Below, piece by piece: positions 18,081 to 28,092 of a stretch of 64,000 nt of DNA (positions are counted from its first letter, which is position 1; every line of letters begins with the position of its first letter). The notes beneath the pieces were generated by a model that had not been told where the DNA came from, made no database searches, and saw only the letters and a list, made by a program, of their open reading frames with translations. The stretch lies in the NCBI RefSeq assembly GCF_001942465.1, contig NZ_MKJY01000122.1, positions 1-64,000 of the forward strand, given 5' to 3'. Position numbers and translations under genes: made by a program. Source of the stretch: Actinomadura sp. CNU-125. Lineage in GTDB: Bacteria; Actinomycetota; Actinomycetes; Streptosporangiales; Streptosporangiaceae.

Positions 18081-18941
18081 TCAGTTCTCGATCGGCCAGT
18101 CGAGGACCTCGCAGATGCCCCGGCCCATGATCCATTCCAGCTCCTCGGCGGTGAAGTCGAAGTGCTTGGTGAACTGCTCGATCGTGTCGGTGTAGTTGAG
18201 GCCGTGGCCGAGCAGGCGGGTGATGTCGGTGCCCCAGAAGCAGCGTTCCGGGCCCATCGCGTCGACCATCTGCCGGACGTACTTCTCGATGTTCAGGTTC
18301 GGGAACGGCCGGGTGGAGTATCCGGGGAGCGCCGACACCTTCACGTGGATGTTCGGGTGCTCGTACAGGTCTGCGGTCTCCTGCACCCAGTACCCGATCG
18401 CGTCGTCCACGCAGCGGGCCATGATGCCCATGTGGTCGATGATGATCTTGAGGCCGGGGTGCTTCGCCGCGATGGCTCCGAGCTCGGCCTTCCAGATCGG
18501 GGCGTGCACCATCGTGGGGATGCCGAGCTCCTCGGCGACCGGCCAGTACCAGTCGTTGGTGCCGTCGATCATCCAGTTGCGGTCCTGGGGCCGGTGGAAG
18601 GTGAGCCGCGTGCCCTTGATGTGGGGGTTCTGGGCGAAGTCCTTCAGCATGGCCGTGCCCTCGACCGGGTCGTCCTGGGGGATGCGGGCCATGATCCCGA
18701 AGCGTTCGGGATGCGCCTCGCACGCCTCCAGCGAGTAGTCGATCCGGTTGCCCTCCCAGGACGGCGGCAGGATGAGCGCGCGGTTGACACCGGCCTCGTC
18801 CATCAGCGCGAGGCACTCCTCGTGGCTGAACGGCTCCTCACGGTGGCCGTTCAGGCGGATCCGCTCGCGGGCGCCGGGGACCCACGGACGGTCCGGGGTC
18901 TCTTCCTTCCAGATGTGCACCTGGGAGTCGACGACGAACAT
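18081..18941 (-). CDS. Amidohydrolase family (amidohydrolase 2) metal enzyme
   Basis: 286 residues from ATG 18941, with AAAAGGAG just upstream. The TIM-barrel metal site is visible: VDSQVHIW (first strand; Gln where many have His), LKIIIDHMG and CFWGTDITRL with the late Asp. The family covers ACMSD- and gamma-resorcylate-type decarboxylases and lactone/amide hydrolases. It starts 123 bp after the LhgO-like gene and ends 10 bp before the TPP enzyme. In the context of 2-hydroxyacid and 2-oxoacid enzymes it may hydrolyse or decarboxylate the operon's entry substrate. Confidence 0.85.
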   Translation of the reverse strand: MFVVDSQVHIWKEETPDRPWVPGARERIRLNGHREEPFSHEECLALMDEAGVNRALILPPSWEGNRIDYSLEACEAHPERFGIMARIPQDDPVEGTAMLKDFAQNPHIKGTRLTFHRPQDRNWMIDGTNDWYWPVAEELGIPTMVHAPIWKAELGAIAAKHPGLKIIIDHMGIMARCVDDAIGYWVQETADLYEHPNIHVKVSALPGYSTRPFPNLNIEKYVRQMVDAMGPERCFWGTDITRLLGHGLNYTDTIEQFTKHFDFTAEELEWIMGRGICEVLDWPIEN

Positions 18942-19064
18942 GCTGTGCTCCTTTTCCTCTTCCCGCTTTCTGCGGGGGGAGTTATTTACGACGTTAGAGC
19001 GGGATTGGAATGATGCGAAGCCTGTGCCGCGCAAGCGGTTGTTGCATGATTCGACCGTCCGCTT

Positions 19065-20273
19065 TCAGGATTTCTTTACGCCCTCGATGACGTCGAGAAC
19101 GTGTTCGGCGATCGCCATCGAGGAGGTCGCCGCGGGCGAGGGCGCATTCCGGACGGTCGTGACGGGGCCGAGCCGGTTGACGCGGAAGTCGTCCACCAGC
19201 GAGCCGTCGCGGTCGAGCGCCTGAGCGCGCACGCCCGCCCCAGCCCGGACGACGTCGCCCGCGCCGATCTCCGGCACATAGCGCCGCGCGGCCTTCATGT
19301 ACGCGCGCTTGGAGAACGAGCCGTACATCTCGCGGGCGCCGGTCCGCCAGTGCCGCGCCGCCATCCGCCACATGCCCGGCCAGCCGGCGATCCCGCGCAG
19401 GTCCCGCAGCGAGACGTCCGAGCGCCGGTAGCCCTCGCGGGCCAGGGCGAGGACGGCGTTCGGGCCGACCTCGACGTCCCCCGACACGCGCTTGGTGAAG
19501 TGCACGCCGAGGAACGGATAGCGGGGGTCGGGCACCGGGTAGATCAGGCCCCGCACCATGTGCGCCTTCGCCGGGACGATCGTCATGTACTCGCCGCGGA
19601 ACGGGACGATGCGCGGACCGGGTTCGTCGCCGACCAGGCCGGACACGGTGTCGGCGTGGATGCCCGCGCAGACGATCAGCTCGTCCACCCGTTCCGTCCG
19701 CTCGCCGGAGGCGACCTCCAGCCCGCCGCCCGCGAGCTTCGTGACGCCCGTGACCGGGAAGGACGTGCGGACCTCGCCGCCCGCGGCGACGATCTCGTCC
19801 GCGAACGCCCGCGCGATCAGCCCGTAGTCGGTGATCGCGGTGTGCGGCGAGTACAGGGCCGCCAGCCCGGTGCCGTGCGGTTCGATCTCGCGGATCTCCG
19901 CGGGCCCGATCCGCCGCATGCCCGGGACCGCGTTCACGCCGGCGCGCCGTTCGAGGTCGTCCAGGCGCGTCACGTCCTCGCCGGTGACCGCGACGACGAG
20001 CTTGCCGCACTCGTCGTAGGGCAGGCCCTTCTCCGCGCAGTAGTCGCGGATCATGCCCCGGCCGCGGGTGCACAGCTCGGCCTTGAGGCTGCCGGGCGTG
20101 TAGTAGATCCCGGCGTGCACGACGCCGGAGTTGTGCGCCGTCTGATGGACGGCGACCCGGTCTTCCTTCTCCATGACGACGACCCGTGTCCCGGGGCGCC
20201 GCCGGGTGATCTCCCGGCCGATGGCGAGCCCGATGATGCCCGCCCCGACGATGCCGGTGACCTGGTCAGTCAT
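19065..20273 (-). CDS. LhgO-like FAD-dependent 2-hydroxyacid (L-2-hydroxyglutarate) oxidase
   Basis: About 402 residues from ATG 20273; a GTG at 20294 is the alternative start. FAD-binding GIVGAGIIGLAIG near the N-terminus, then the family hallmarks VAVHQTAHNSGVVHAGIYY, PFRGEYMTI, YPVPDPRYPFLGVHFTK and C-terminal VRNAPSPAATSSMAIAEHV. L-2-hydroxyglutarate oxidases pass electrons to the membrane quinone pool. Given the neighbours it may act on another 2-hydroxyacid made in this pathway. Located between an aldehyde dehydrogenase (45 bp upstream) and the amidohydrolase. Confidence 0.88.
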   Translation of the reverse strand: MTDQVTGIVGAGIIGLAIGREITRRRPGTRVVVMEKEDRVAVHQTAHNSGVVHAGIYYTPGSLKAELCTRGRGMIRDYCAEKGLPYDECGKLVVAVTGEDVTRLDDLERRAGVNAVPGMRRIGPAEIREIEPHGTGLAALYSPHTAITDYGLIARAFADEIVAAGGEVRTSFPVTGVTKLAGGGLEVASGERTERVDELIVCAGIHADTVSGLVGDEPGPRIVPFRGEYMTIVPAKAHMVRGLIYPVPDPRYPFLGVHFTKRVSGDVEVGPNAVLALAREGYRRSDVSLRDLRGIAGWPGMWRMAARHWRTGAREMYGSFSKRAYMKAARRYVPEIGAGDVVRAGAGVRAQALDRDGSLVDDFRVNRLGPVTTVRNAPSPAATSSMAIAEHVLDVIEGVKKS

Positions 20274-20318
20274 GCGCGTGTTCCATTCGTTCACGATCCA
20301 TTCTGGGGGCGATACCCG

Positions 20319-21773
20319 TCAGCTCCGGGAATTGATCGCGAACGTTTTGACCCTCGTGTAGAAGCGGAGGGCCTCCGAACCCTGCTCCTTGAACGGGGAG
20401 CCGGAGTCGCGGAACCCGCCGAACGGGTGGTGGACGTCCCAGCCGGACGTGGCGGTGTTCACGGCGACCTGCCCGCAGTCGGCCTCGTCGATGAACCGGT
20501 ACGCGGCGCCGAGGTCGCGGGTGAACACGGCGGCGGACAGGCCGAAGACCGAGTCGTTCACCTCGTCGATCGCCTGGTCGAGGCCGTCGACCGGGCGCAC
20601 GATCACGACGGGGCCGAACACCTCGTCGCGCCACACGTCCATCTCCGTGGTGACCTCGGTGAGGATCGTCGGCGACACGTAGCAGCCGTGGTCGAACAGG
20701 TCGCCTTCCGGCGCGGACCCGCCGGTCTCGACGCGGGCGCCCTGGACGACCGCCTTGGCGATGGCGGCGAGGACGCCGTCCCGGTGCGACGCGCTGACCA
20801 GCGGACCGACCGTCGTCCGGGGGTCCTTGCCCGGGCCGAGCCGGAGCACGGCGACCTCCGCCCGCAGGATCTCCAGGAACCGCCCGTAGACGGCGCGCTC
20901 GACCAGGACGCGGCTGGTGGCGGTGCAGCGCTGTCCCGCCTGCCCGAACCCGGCGGGGATCAGGGTGGCGGCCGCGGCCTCCAGGTCGGCGTCCGCGAGG
21001 ACGACCGTGGCGTTCTTCCCGCCCATCTCCGCCTGGAAACGGACGCTGCGCGCGCCGAACCGGAGCCGCAGCCCCTCCCCCACGCCGTTGCTGCCGGTGA
21101 ACGTGACGGCGGCGATCCGCGGGTCGTCCAGCAGGGCGTCCGAGAGCTGCGACGTGCGGCCGGTGACGACGTTCAGCACCCCGGCGGGCAGGCCCGCGTC
21201 GTGCAGGGCCCGGGCGAGGTGCATGCCCGACATGGGCGTCTCGGTCGCCGGCTTCAGCACTGCGGCGTTCCCGGCCGCGAGGGCGGGCGCGAGCTTGCGG
21301 GCCGGGGTCAGCAGCGGATCGTTCCACGGCGTGATCGCCAGCACCACGCCGAGCGGTTCCCGCTGGAAGCCCGCGCGGTGACCGGGACGGGCGTCGTGCA
21401 GCAGCGTGCCGTGGCCCTCGCGGGCGGCTCCGGCGTAGTACTCCAGGAAGTCGGCGGCCTTGCCCGCCTCGCCGCGCGCCTCCGCGAGCGTCTTGCCGTT
21501 CTCTGTGACGATGTCGGCGGCAACCTCGTCGAGCCGCTCGCGCAGCAGCCCGGCGGCGCCGACCATGACGCGGGCCCGCTCGAACGGGGACGTCCGCCGC
21601 CAGGCCGCGAAGCCCGTCTCCGCCGCGTCGTACATGGCGCGGACGTCCCCGGCGGTGAGCGCGGGGATCCGCAGCACGGGCGCACGGACGTCGGTGGGGT
21701 CGAAAACGTCGACCCAGTTCTCCGCGCCGATCCAGCGGCCTCCCGAGAGAGTCTCCATCGGCTGTACGACCAT
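20319..21773 (-). CDS. NAD(P)-dependent aldehyde dehydrogenase
   Basis: 484 residues with an intact aldehyde dehydrogenase core: AITPWNDPLLTPARKLAPAL, TFTGSNGVGE, catalytic Glu249 in EMGGKNATV, catalytic Cys282 in GQAGQRCTATSR, and EVFGPVVIV plus HHPFGGFRDSG near the end. Sequence flavour is that of 2-oxoglutarate-semialdehyde or benzaldehyde-type dehydrogenases. First gene of the minus-strand operon that continues to 14976. It would oxidise the aldehyde produced by the TPP decarboxylase. Confidence 0.9.
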   Translation of the reverse strand: MVVQPMETLSGGRWIGAENWVDVFDPTDVRAPVLRIPALTAGDVRAMYDAAETGFAAWRRTSPFERARVMVGAAGLLRERLDEVAADIVTENGKTLAEARGEAGKAADFLEYYAGAAREGHGTLLHDARPGHRAGFQREPLGVVLAITPWNDPLLTPARKLAPALAAGNAAVLKPATETPMSGMHLARALHDAGLPAGVLNVVTGRTSQLSDALLDDPRIAAVTFTGSNGVGEGLRLRFGARSVRFQAEMGGKNATVVLADADLEAAAATLIPAGFGQAGQRCTATSRVLVERAVYGRFLEILRAEVAVLRLGPGKDPRTTVGPLVSASHRDGVLAAIAKAVVQGARVETGGSAPEGDLFDHGCYVSPTILTEVTTEMDVWRDEVFGPVVIVRPVDGLDQAIDEVNDSVFGLSAAVFTRDLGAAYRFIDEADCGQVAVNTATSGWDVHHPFGGFRDSGSPFKEQGSEALRFYTRVKTFAINSRS

Positions 21774-21958
21774 CTCTGCTCCTCAATGCCATTACGGGAA
21801 TTCGCGGGAGACCAGCATCGAGGGCCAACGATAAGAAGCGCGGCACGCGCCGACCACGGTCTTTGAGGCATGCATTGCTTGCACGGTCCGTGCCCTGCCG
21901 GGGCGCGTCCGCGTGGTGAAATCGGCCGGTCGACCCGCCCCACGCACGGGAGGAAACC

Positions 21959-22246
21959 ATGTCGTACGCCGTCATCGCCCGCTACCGGTGCGAGCCGCAG
22001 GACGCCGATCTCATTCGGGAATCGCTGCTGCTGATGCGCGAGCACACCCGCCGCGAACCGGGGAACCTGCGGTACGTCGTGCACGCCGACACCGAGGACA
22101 CGGCGTTCATCCTGTACGAGGAGTACACCGACCGGGCGGCCTTCGACGCCCACGCCGCGTCGGAACACTTCGCGGAGCACATCCTCGGCACGGTGCGTCC
22201 GAAACTGACGGAGCGGACTGTGCGGTTCGGTGAAGTCCTTCCCTGA
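21959..22246 (+). CDS. Antibiotic biosynthesis monooxygenase (ABM) domain protein
   Basis: 95 residues, a single ABM ferredoxin-like fold: YAVIARYRCEPQDADLI, REPGNLRYVVHADTED, FILYEEYTDRAAFDAHAASEHF. Family members are cofactor-free monooxygenases or quinol-handling proteins such as YgiN. It is divergent from the aldehyde dehydrogenase and the first plus-strand gene before the ABC transporter. A short tandem repeat of CCCTGAACCCGG follows its stop. Confidence 0.88.
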   Translation: MSYAVIARYRCEPQDADLIRESLLLMREHTRREPGNLRYVVHADTEDTAFILYEEYTDRAAFDAHAASEHFAEHILGTVRPKLTERTVRFGEVLP

Positions 22247-22495
22247 ACCCGGCCCTTCCCTGAACCCGGTCCTTCCCCGGATCCGCCCCGCACCGCCGCC
22301 GCCATTCGGCCGCCCGGCCGCCACCCGTGCGGAACGTGAATCCTAAACTTGCGGCTCCCCGACTGGATCGCGATGGTCCCGGGTTGGAGCATGAGGGCCC
22401 TGTTCACCGGGGGTTCGCCGGTTTCCGCCGGAAATGCCGAGCCCCCGGCGGGCACCCACCCCCGACTGCTCCGGCCGAGGAGGAATCCCATCGCG

Positions 22496-24033
22496 ATGAA
22501 AACGCAAAGAGGGAAGACGAGAAGAGCGGCGAGACCGGTCATCGCGGTCATGGCCGCCGCCGCCCTGGCGCTCACGGGATGCTCGGGCGGCTCCGGGGGC
22601 GGTGCGGGCGGCGCGGCGTCCGGCGTCCTCGCGGTGAACTGGGGCGGCTTCCCCGACAGCTGGGCGCCGGGCGCCGAGATGGAGGCCGGCTACATGCGCG
22701 TGCCGTACGAGAACCTCGTCGCGCTCGACCGGCAGGGCGAGATCACGCCGGTGCTCGCCACGAAGTGGGAGCAGACGGACGAGGCGCTCACGCTGACGCT
22801 CCGCCAGGGCGTCGTCTTCCACGACGGCACCGCGTTCGACGCCGAGGCCGTCAAGGTCAACCTGGAGACCGTCCAGAAGAGCAAGGGCCCGTACGCGGGC
22901 CCGCTGAAGGTCATCGAGTCGATCGACGCGGTCGACGAGCACACCGTCCGGCTGAACCTGTCCGAGCCGACCCCGTCGCTGCTCACGACGCTGTCCACCC
23001 GGGCGACGCCGATGGCGAGCCCGAAGGCGATCGCGGCCGGGACCATCGCGCAGGAGCCCGTCGGCACCGGCCCCTGGGCGTACGACCCGGACGCCTCGAC
23101 CCGGGGCACGCGGATGACGTTCACGTCCTTCCCCAAGTACTGGGGCGGCCCCGACAGCGTCGGCTTCGAGACGATCGAGCTCTACGCGATCCCCGACGAC
23201 AACGCCGCCGCGGGCGCCCTCAGCAGCGGGCAGGTCGCCGTCACCGACGTCGAGCGGTCGCAGCTGAGCCGGCTCAAGGGCACCCCGGGCATCGAGTCCC
23301 TGGCCTACCCCGCGATCCGCAACAACCCGATGTTCTTCGACCGCGGCCCCGGCGGTGTGTTCGAGGACGTCAAGGTGCGCCGGGCCGCGTGCTACGCGCT
23401 CGACACCGCGGCGCTCGCCAAGGTCGAGCCCGACTTCAAGCCGCGCAACCAGCACTTCGCCGAAGGCGAGGCCGGGTACAACGCGCAGATCCAGGGTTAC
23501 GAGCACGACCTGGCGCAGGCGAAAAAGCTGTACGAGGAGGCGGGCAGCCCGCCCGTCGAGGCGACCGTGCTCGCGGCGCCGTTCACCGAGAAGCAGAACC
23601 AGGTGTACGCGTCGCAGCTCGCGAAGCTCGGCATGAAGATCAAGGTGCAGGTCGCGCCGCCGCCGCAGTTCTTCTCGACATGGAACAGCGGCAAGTAGCC
23701 CTCGGGCTCGGCAGCAACGACGAACTCACCGCCTACGACTGGTACAAGGCGTGGTTCGCGGAGGACGCGCCGGGCAACCCGTCCGGCGTCGAGAGCGAGG
23801 CGCTCAAGCAGGCCGCGGACAAGGCGATCGCCGCGGGCACGTCCCCCGAGGCGGCCCGGTTGTGGGGCGAGGTCGCCCGCATCGTCTCCGACGAGGCGCT
23901 GACCTGCGGGCACGTCGCGGGCGAGGAGACGATCGCGTGGCAGTCCGGAAAGGTCGAGGGCGTCGACGCGCCGTCCCAGCCCTGGGAGACCAACATGATC
24001 AACTACCGTGACCTGCGGCCGGCGGGTGAGTAG
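22496..24033 (+). CDS. ABC transporter substrate-binding lipoprotein (family 5), one frame break
   Basis: Starts MKTQRGKTRRAARP at 22496 with GAGGAGG upstream. A hydrophobic signal ends in the lipobox LTGC with Cys29, so it is a lipoprotein. The SBP_bac_5 fold follows: PYENLVALDRQGEITPVLAT, LTLRQGVVFHDGTAFDAEAV, PVGTGPWAYDP, YAIPDDNAAAGALSSGQV. A one-base break near 23690 (after FFSTWNSGK) shifts into the frame ALGLGSNDELTAYDWYKAWF...YRDLRPAGE. It binds a peptide-like or small organic solute for the permeases encoded downstream. Confidence 0.88.
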
Positions 24034-24104
24034 CCGGTGGTGATCACGCTCCGGGCGACGATCACCCGAGCGACGGTCACGCGGGCGGCGGGGCGGGGAC
24101 GCCG

Positions 24105-25046
24105 ATGAGGAAGCTCATCGCGTACCGCCTCGTCTTCGCGGTGCCGCAGCTCGCGGCCGTCTCGCTCCTGGTCTTCGCACTGACCTACCTCGTGCCCGGC
24201 AGCCCCGCGGGGGCCATGCTCGGCGCGACCGCGACCCCCGAACGGATCCGGGAGGTCGAGGCGCGGCTCGGCCTCGACCGGCCCGTCTTCGAGCGGATCG
24301 GCGACTGGTTCGGGCACGCGCTCGGCGGCGACCTCGGCGTGTCCTACACGTCGTCGCTGCCGGTCACCGACCTGATCGTGCAGCGGATGCCCGCGACGCT
24401 CTCGCTGGCCTTCGGCGGGATGGTCGTCGCGCTCGTCCTCGGGATCGGCCTCGGCGCGATCGCCGGGACGCGGCCCGGCCCCGCCGACCGCGCGATCGGC
24501 GCGGGCACGTCCGTCGGGCTGGCCGTCCCGGAGTTCTGGTTCGGCCTGATCCTGTCGCTGCTGTTCGCCGTCAAGCTGGGGTGGGTGCCCGTCGTCGCCT
24601 ACACGCCGTTGACCGAGAACCCGGTCGCGTGGCTGCGGGGGCTGATCCTGCCGTCGCTCGCGCTGGGCATCCCGGCGGCGGCGCTGATCGCCCGGCAGAC
24701 GCGCGGCGCGATGGTGCAGGCGCTCGCCTCCCCCTACATCGACACCCTCACCGCCGCGGGCGTGCCGCGCCGGACGATCGTCCTGCGCTACGCGCTCAAG
24801 AACGCGATGGTGCCGGTGCTGGCTACGGCCGGGCTCACCTTCCGCATCCTGTTCGGCAGCAGCTTCGTCGTCGAGGCCGTCTTCGCGTTCCCCGGCGCCG
24901 GGAACCTGCTGCTGACCAGCGTCGTCGCCAAGGACTTCCCGGTCGTCCAGGGCGGGGTCCTGGTGATCGCCGTGCTGATCACCGCCCTGAACCTGCTCAT
25001 CGACGTCGGGTACGGCCTGCTCGATCCGAAGGTGCGTCCACAATGA
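24105..25046 (+). CDS. ABC transporter permease, DppB/OppB type
   Basis: 313 residues, six predicted membrane helices. N-terminal LVFAVPQLAAVSLLVFALTY, the cytoplasmic EAA loop YIDTLTAAGVPRRTIVLRYA, and conserved AVPEFWFGLIL and FPGAGNLLL near the end. It forms the membrane channel with the second permease domain. Its stop overlaps the next start by ATGA. Confidence 0.92.
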   Translation: MRKLIAYRLVFAVPQLAAVSLLVFALTYLVPGSPAGAMLGATATPERIREVEARLGLDRPVFERIGDWFGHALGGDLGVSYTSSLPVTDLIVQRMPATLSLAFGGMVVALVLGIGLGAIAGTRPGPADRAIGAGTSVGLAVPEFWFGLILSLLFAVKLGWVPVVAYTPLTENPVAWLRGLILPSLALGIPAAALIARQTRGAMVQALASPYIDTLTAAGVPRRTIVLRYALKNAMVPVLATAGLTFRILFGSSFVVEAVFAFPGAGNLLLTSVVAKDFPVVQGGVLVIAVLITALNLLIDVGYGLLDPKVRPQ

Positions 25047-26938
25047 GAACTTCGCTGATGCGGCGCGCCGCGCGGCGGCCCCTGGCGTTCGGCGCCGGGG
25101 CGTTCCTGCTGCTGCTGGTCGCGGCGGCGGCCGCCGCGCCGCTGATCGCGCCGCACGATCCGCTGGCGCAGAACTACGACGCGCTCCTGCGGGGCCCGTC
25201 GGCGGAACACCTGCTCGGCACCGACGAACTGGGCCGCGACACGCTCAGCCGGCTGCTCTACGGCGCGCGGGTCGCGCTGCTGGTCGCGTTCGGCTCGGTC
25301 GGCGTCGCCATGCTGATCGGCGTGCCGCTAGGGCTGCTGCTGGGCTACCTCGGCGGCTGGTGGGACCGGATCGGCTCGCGGGCGATGGACGTCTCCGACG
25401 CGCTGCCGGGGATGCTGCTCGGCTTCGCCGTCATCGCCGTCCTGGGGCGGGGCATGGGCACGCTGATGCTGGCGATCGGGCTGATCTTCTGCATGAGCTT
25501 CGCCCGGATGACCCGCGCGGTGACCCTCGCCGAACGGGAGAAGGTGTACCTGGACGCGGCGCGCGTCGCCGGGCTGGGCACCCCGGAGATCATGTTCCGG
25601 CAGGTGCTGCCGAACCTCGCCGGGCCGCTCGTCGTCCAGGCCGCCGTCTACATGGGCGCGGCGATCGGCGTGGAGTCGGCGCTGAGCTTCCTCGGCCTCG
25701 GGCTGGAGGCGAGCGAGCCGAGCTGGGGCGGGATGCTCAGCGTCGCCGCGACCGAGCAGGCGCGGCAGCCCTTCCTGCCGTTCCCGCCCGGCCTCGCGAT
25801 CGTCGTGACCGTGCTGGCGTTCAACTTCGTCAGCGACGGCATCGGCGACGCGCTCGCGGGCGGCCGCACGAAGCCCGCGCGCCGCCGCAAGGCCGTCCTC
25901 GCGAAGGCGCCCGTCCCGAAGGCCGTCCCGGCGGATGTCGCCGCCGAGGCCGGTGCCGAGGGCGGGGCCGTCCTGGAGGTCCGGGACGTGACGGTCGAGC
26001 TGGAGCGGCCCGGGAAGGAACCCGTGCCGCTCGTGCAGGACGCGCGGCTCACGGTCGGCCGCGCCGAGATGGTCGGGCTGGTCGGCGAGTCCGGCTCGGG
26101 GAAGTCGATGCTCGCGCGCGCGGTGCTCGGCCTCCTGCCGCCCGCGACCCGGCTCGCCGCCGGTTCGGTGCGGCTGGACGGCCGGGAGATCGCGGGCCTG
26201 CCCGAGAAGGCGCTGCGGGACGTGCGCGGGCGCGGCGTGTCCGTCGTCTTCCAGGACCCGATGACCGCCCTGTCGCCCGTGCACACGATCGGACGGCAGG
26301 TCACCGAGCCGCTGCGCGTCCACTTCGGACTGTCGAAGGCCGCCGCCCGGGACCGGGCCGCCGAGCTGCTGCACCGCGTCGGCGTCGAGAACCCGAAGGG
26401 GCGCCTCGACGACTACCCGCACCAGTTCTCCGGCGGCATGGCGCAGCGGGTGGCGATCGCCATCGCGCTGGCGGCGCGGCCGCGGCTGCTGATCGCCGAC
26501 GAGGCCACCTCGGCCCTCGACGTGACGACGCAGAGCCAGGTCATCGACCTGCTGCTCGGCCTGCGCGACGAGCTCGACATGGCCGTCCTGCTGATCACCC
26601 ACGACCTCGGCGTCGTCGCCGAGAGCTGCGACCGGGCCGCGGTGATGTACGCGGGCCAGATCGTCGAGACGGGCCCGGTGCGGGAGTTGTTCGACCGGCC
26701 GCGGCACCCCTACACCGCGGCGCTGCTGGCCGCCGACCCGTCCGGCGAGGCCGAGGCCGACCGGCTGCCGACGATCCCCGGCGGCGTCCCCCTCGCGGGC
26801 GAGTGGCCGGCCGGATGCCGCTTCGCGAACCGCTGCGCGTTCGCGCGGGAGGACTGCGGGACGCGTCCCGTCCCGATCGTCGGCGACGTGCGCTGCCTGC
26901 GCGCGGAAGAGCTCACCCTGGAGGTGTCGGAACGGTGA
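25043..26938 (+). CDS. Fused ABC permease (DppC type) and ATP-binding protein (DppD type)
   Basis: 631 residues. Residues 1-270 are a DppC-type permease ([23 protein letters not shown] loop [20 protein letters not shown]). A linker rich in Lys/Ala/Pro (about 275-305) joins it to an ATPase with Walker [11 protein letters not shown]-loop [11 protein letters not shown], signature [13 protein letters not shown], Walker [13 protein letters not shown], and the oligopeptide-type C-terminal Cys motif [14 protein letters not shown]. Permease-ATPase fusions of this class occur in actinobacteria. It overlaps both neighbours by 4 bp, so the operon is tightly coupled. Confidence 0.92.
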   Translation: MRTSLMRRAARRPLAFGAGAFLLLLVAAAAAAPLIAPHDPLAQNYDALLRGPSAEHLLGTDELGRDTLSRLLYGARVALLVAFGSVGVAMLIGVPLGLLLGYLGGWWDRIGSRAMDVSDALPGMLLGFAVIAVLGRGMGTLMLAIGLIFCMSFARMTRAVTLAEREKVYLDAARVAGLGTPEIMFRQVLPNLAGPLVVQAAVYMGAAIGVESALSFLGLGLEASEPSWGGMLSVAATEQARQPFLPFPPGLAIVVTVLAFNFVSDGIGDALAGGRTKPARRRKAVLAKAPVPKAVPADVAAEAGAEGGAVLEVRDVTVELERPGKEPVPLVQDARLTVGRAEMVGLVGESGSGKSMLARAVLGLLPPATRLAAGSVRLDGREIAGLPEKALRDVRGRGVSVVFQDPMTALSPVHTIGRQVTEPLRVHFGLSKAAARDRAAELLHRVGVENPKGRLDDYPHQFSGGMAQRVAIAIALAARPRLLIADEATSALDVTTQSQVIDLLLGLRDELDMAVLLITHDLGVVAESCDRAAVMYAGQIVETGPVRELFDRPRHPYTAALLAADPSGEAEADRLPTIPGGVPLAGEWPAGCRFANRCAFAREDCGTRPVPIVGDVRCLRAEELTLEVSER

Positions 26939-28015
26939 AGGACACCGGAGAGCGGCTCCTGGACGTCCGTGATCTCACGGTCGGCTACGAGGCGGGCCGC
27001 GCGATGCAGTTGCGCAAGGAGCAAGTGAAGGCCGTCGACGCCGTCAGCTTCGACCTGCGGCCGGGCGAGACGCTCGGCCTGGTCGGCGAGTCGGGGTCGG
27101 GCAAGAGCACCATCGGACGGGCGCTGCTGCGGCTCGTCGACGTCACGAGCGGCACGATCGACTTCGACGGGCTCGACGTGACGGCCCTCGGCCGCCGCAC
27201 CCCGCTGACGTACCGGCGCGCCGTCCAGGCGGTGTTCCAGGACCCGATGTCCTCGCTCAACCCGCGGCACGCCGTCGCGCGGGCGGTGACGGTGCCGCTG
27301 CGCCGGCACGGGATCGGCGACGAGGCGGCGCGCGACGCCGCGCGGCCGAGGCGTTCGAGCGGGTCGGGCTGTCGCGGGCGCACCTGGGCCGCCGTCCGGC
27401 GAGCTGTCGGGCGGGCAGCGGCAGCGGGTCGCGATCGCGCGGGCGCTCGCCCTCGAACCGCGGCTGGTGGTGTGCGACGAGGCGGTCAGCGCGCTCGACG
27501 TGTCGACGCAGAGCCAGATCATCAATCTCCTCGCCGACCTGCGGGAGTCGACGGGCACGAGCTACCTGTTCATCGCGCACGACCTGCGCGTGGTGCGGCA
27601 CATCTCGCACCGCGTCGCCGTCCTGCACGCCGGACGGCTCGTGGAGGCCGCGCCCGTCCGCACCCTGTTCGACTCGCCGAAGCACCCGTACACGCGGGCC
27701 CTGCTCGCGGCGAGCCCGTCGGCACATCCGGACGGGCGGGAGCGGCGCCGGTCGCGGCGGGAGAACTACGAGCCGAACCGGACCGGGGAACCGATCGTCC
27801 GGGGTTCGGCGGGATGCCCGTTCCGGGGCCGCTGCGCCCGCGTCATGGACGTGTGCGCCACGACCACGCCCGTCCTGCGGGAGCTCGCCGACGGCAGCCG
27901 CGTCGCCTGCCACCTGTACGAGGGCGACGGGGCGACGGGCGCGGGCGGGTCGAAGGACGGGGCGGTGCACCTGGGGCAGAAGATCCACCGGGGCCGGTCG
28001 TCCTCGTCCGCCTGA
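26935..28015 (+). CDS. ABC transporter ATP-binding protein (DppF type), two frame breaks
   Basis: Starts GTG 26935 inside the upstream stop (GTGA). Walker [13 protein letters not shown]-loop [14 protein letters not shown], then breaks near 27345 and 27405, after which the signature [16 protein letters not shown], Walker [13 protein letters not shown] and the switch His (FIAHDLRVV) follow. The C-terminal oligopeptide motif is [15 protein letters not shown]. It pairs with the fused ATPase to drive uptake. The two breaks lie at GC runs between perfectly conserved blocks and look like indel errors. Confidence 0.88.
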
Positions 28016-28035
28016 CGCGGCGCGGCCCGCACGCA

Positions 28036-28076
28036 GTAAGGGCCCGGTCCACCGAACGGTGGGACCGGGCCCTTAC
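28036..28076. terminator. Bidirectional terminator hairpin
   Basis: Arms GTAAGGGCCCGGTCC and its complement (15 bp each) around a loop that itself contains ACCG/CGGT. It lies between convergent stops at 28015 and 28093. Confidence 0.85.
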
Positions 28077-28092
28077 GGCTCGCGGAGGGGGC

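Noticed and set aside
22240..22276. CCCTGAACCCGG tandem copy after the ABM gene
   Set aside because: Only two short copies; probably simple slippage, no structure or regulatory context.
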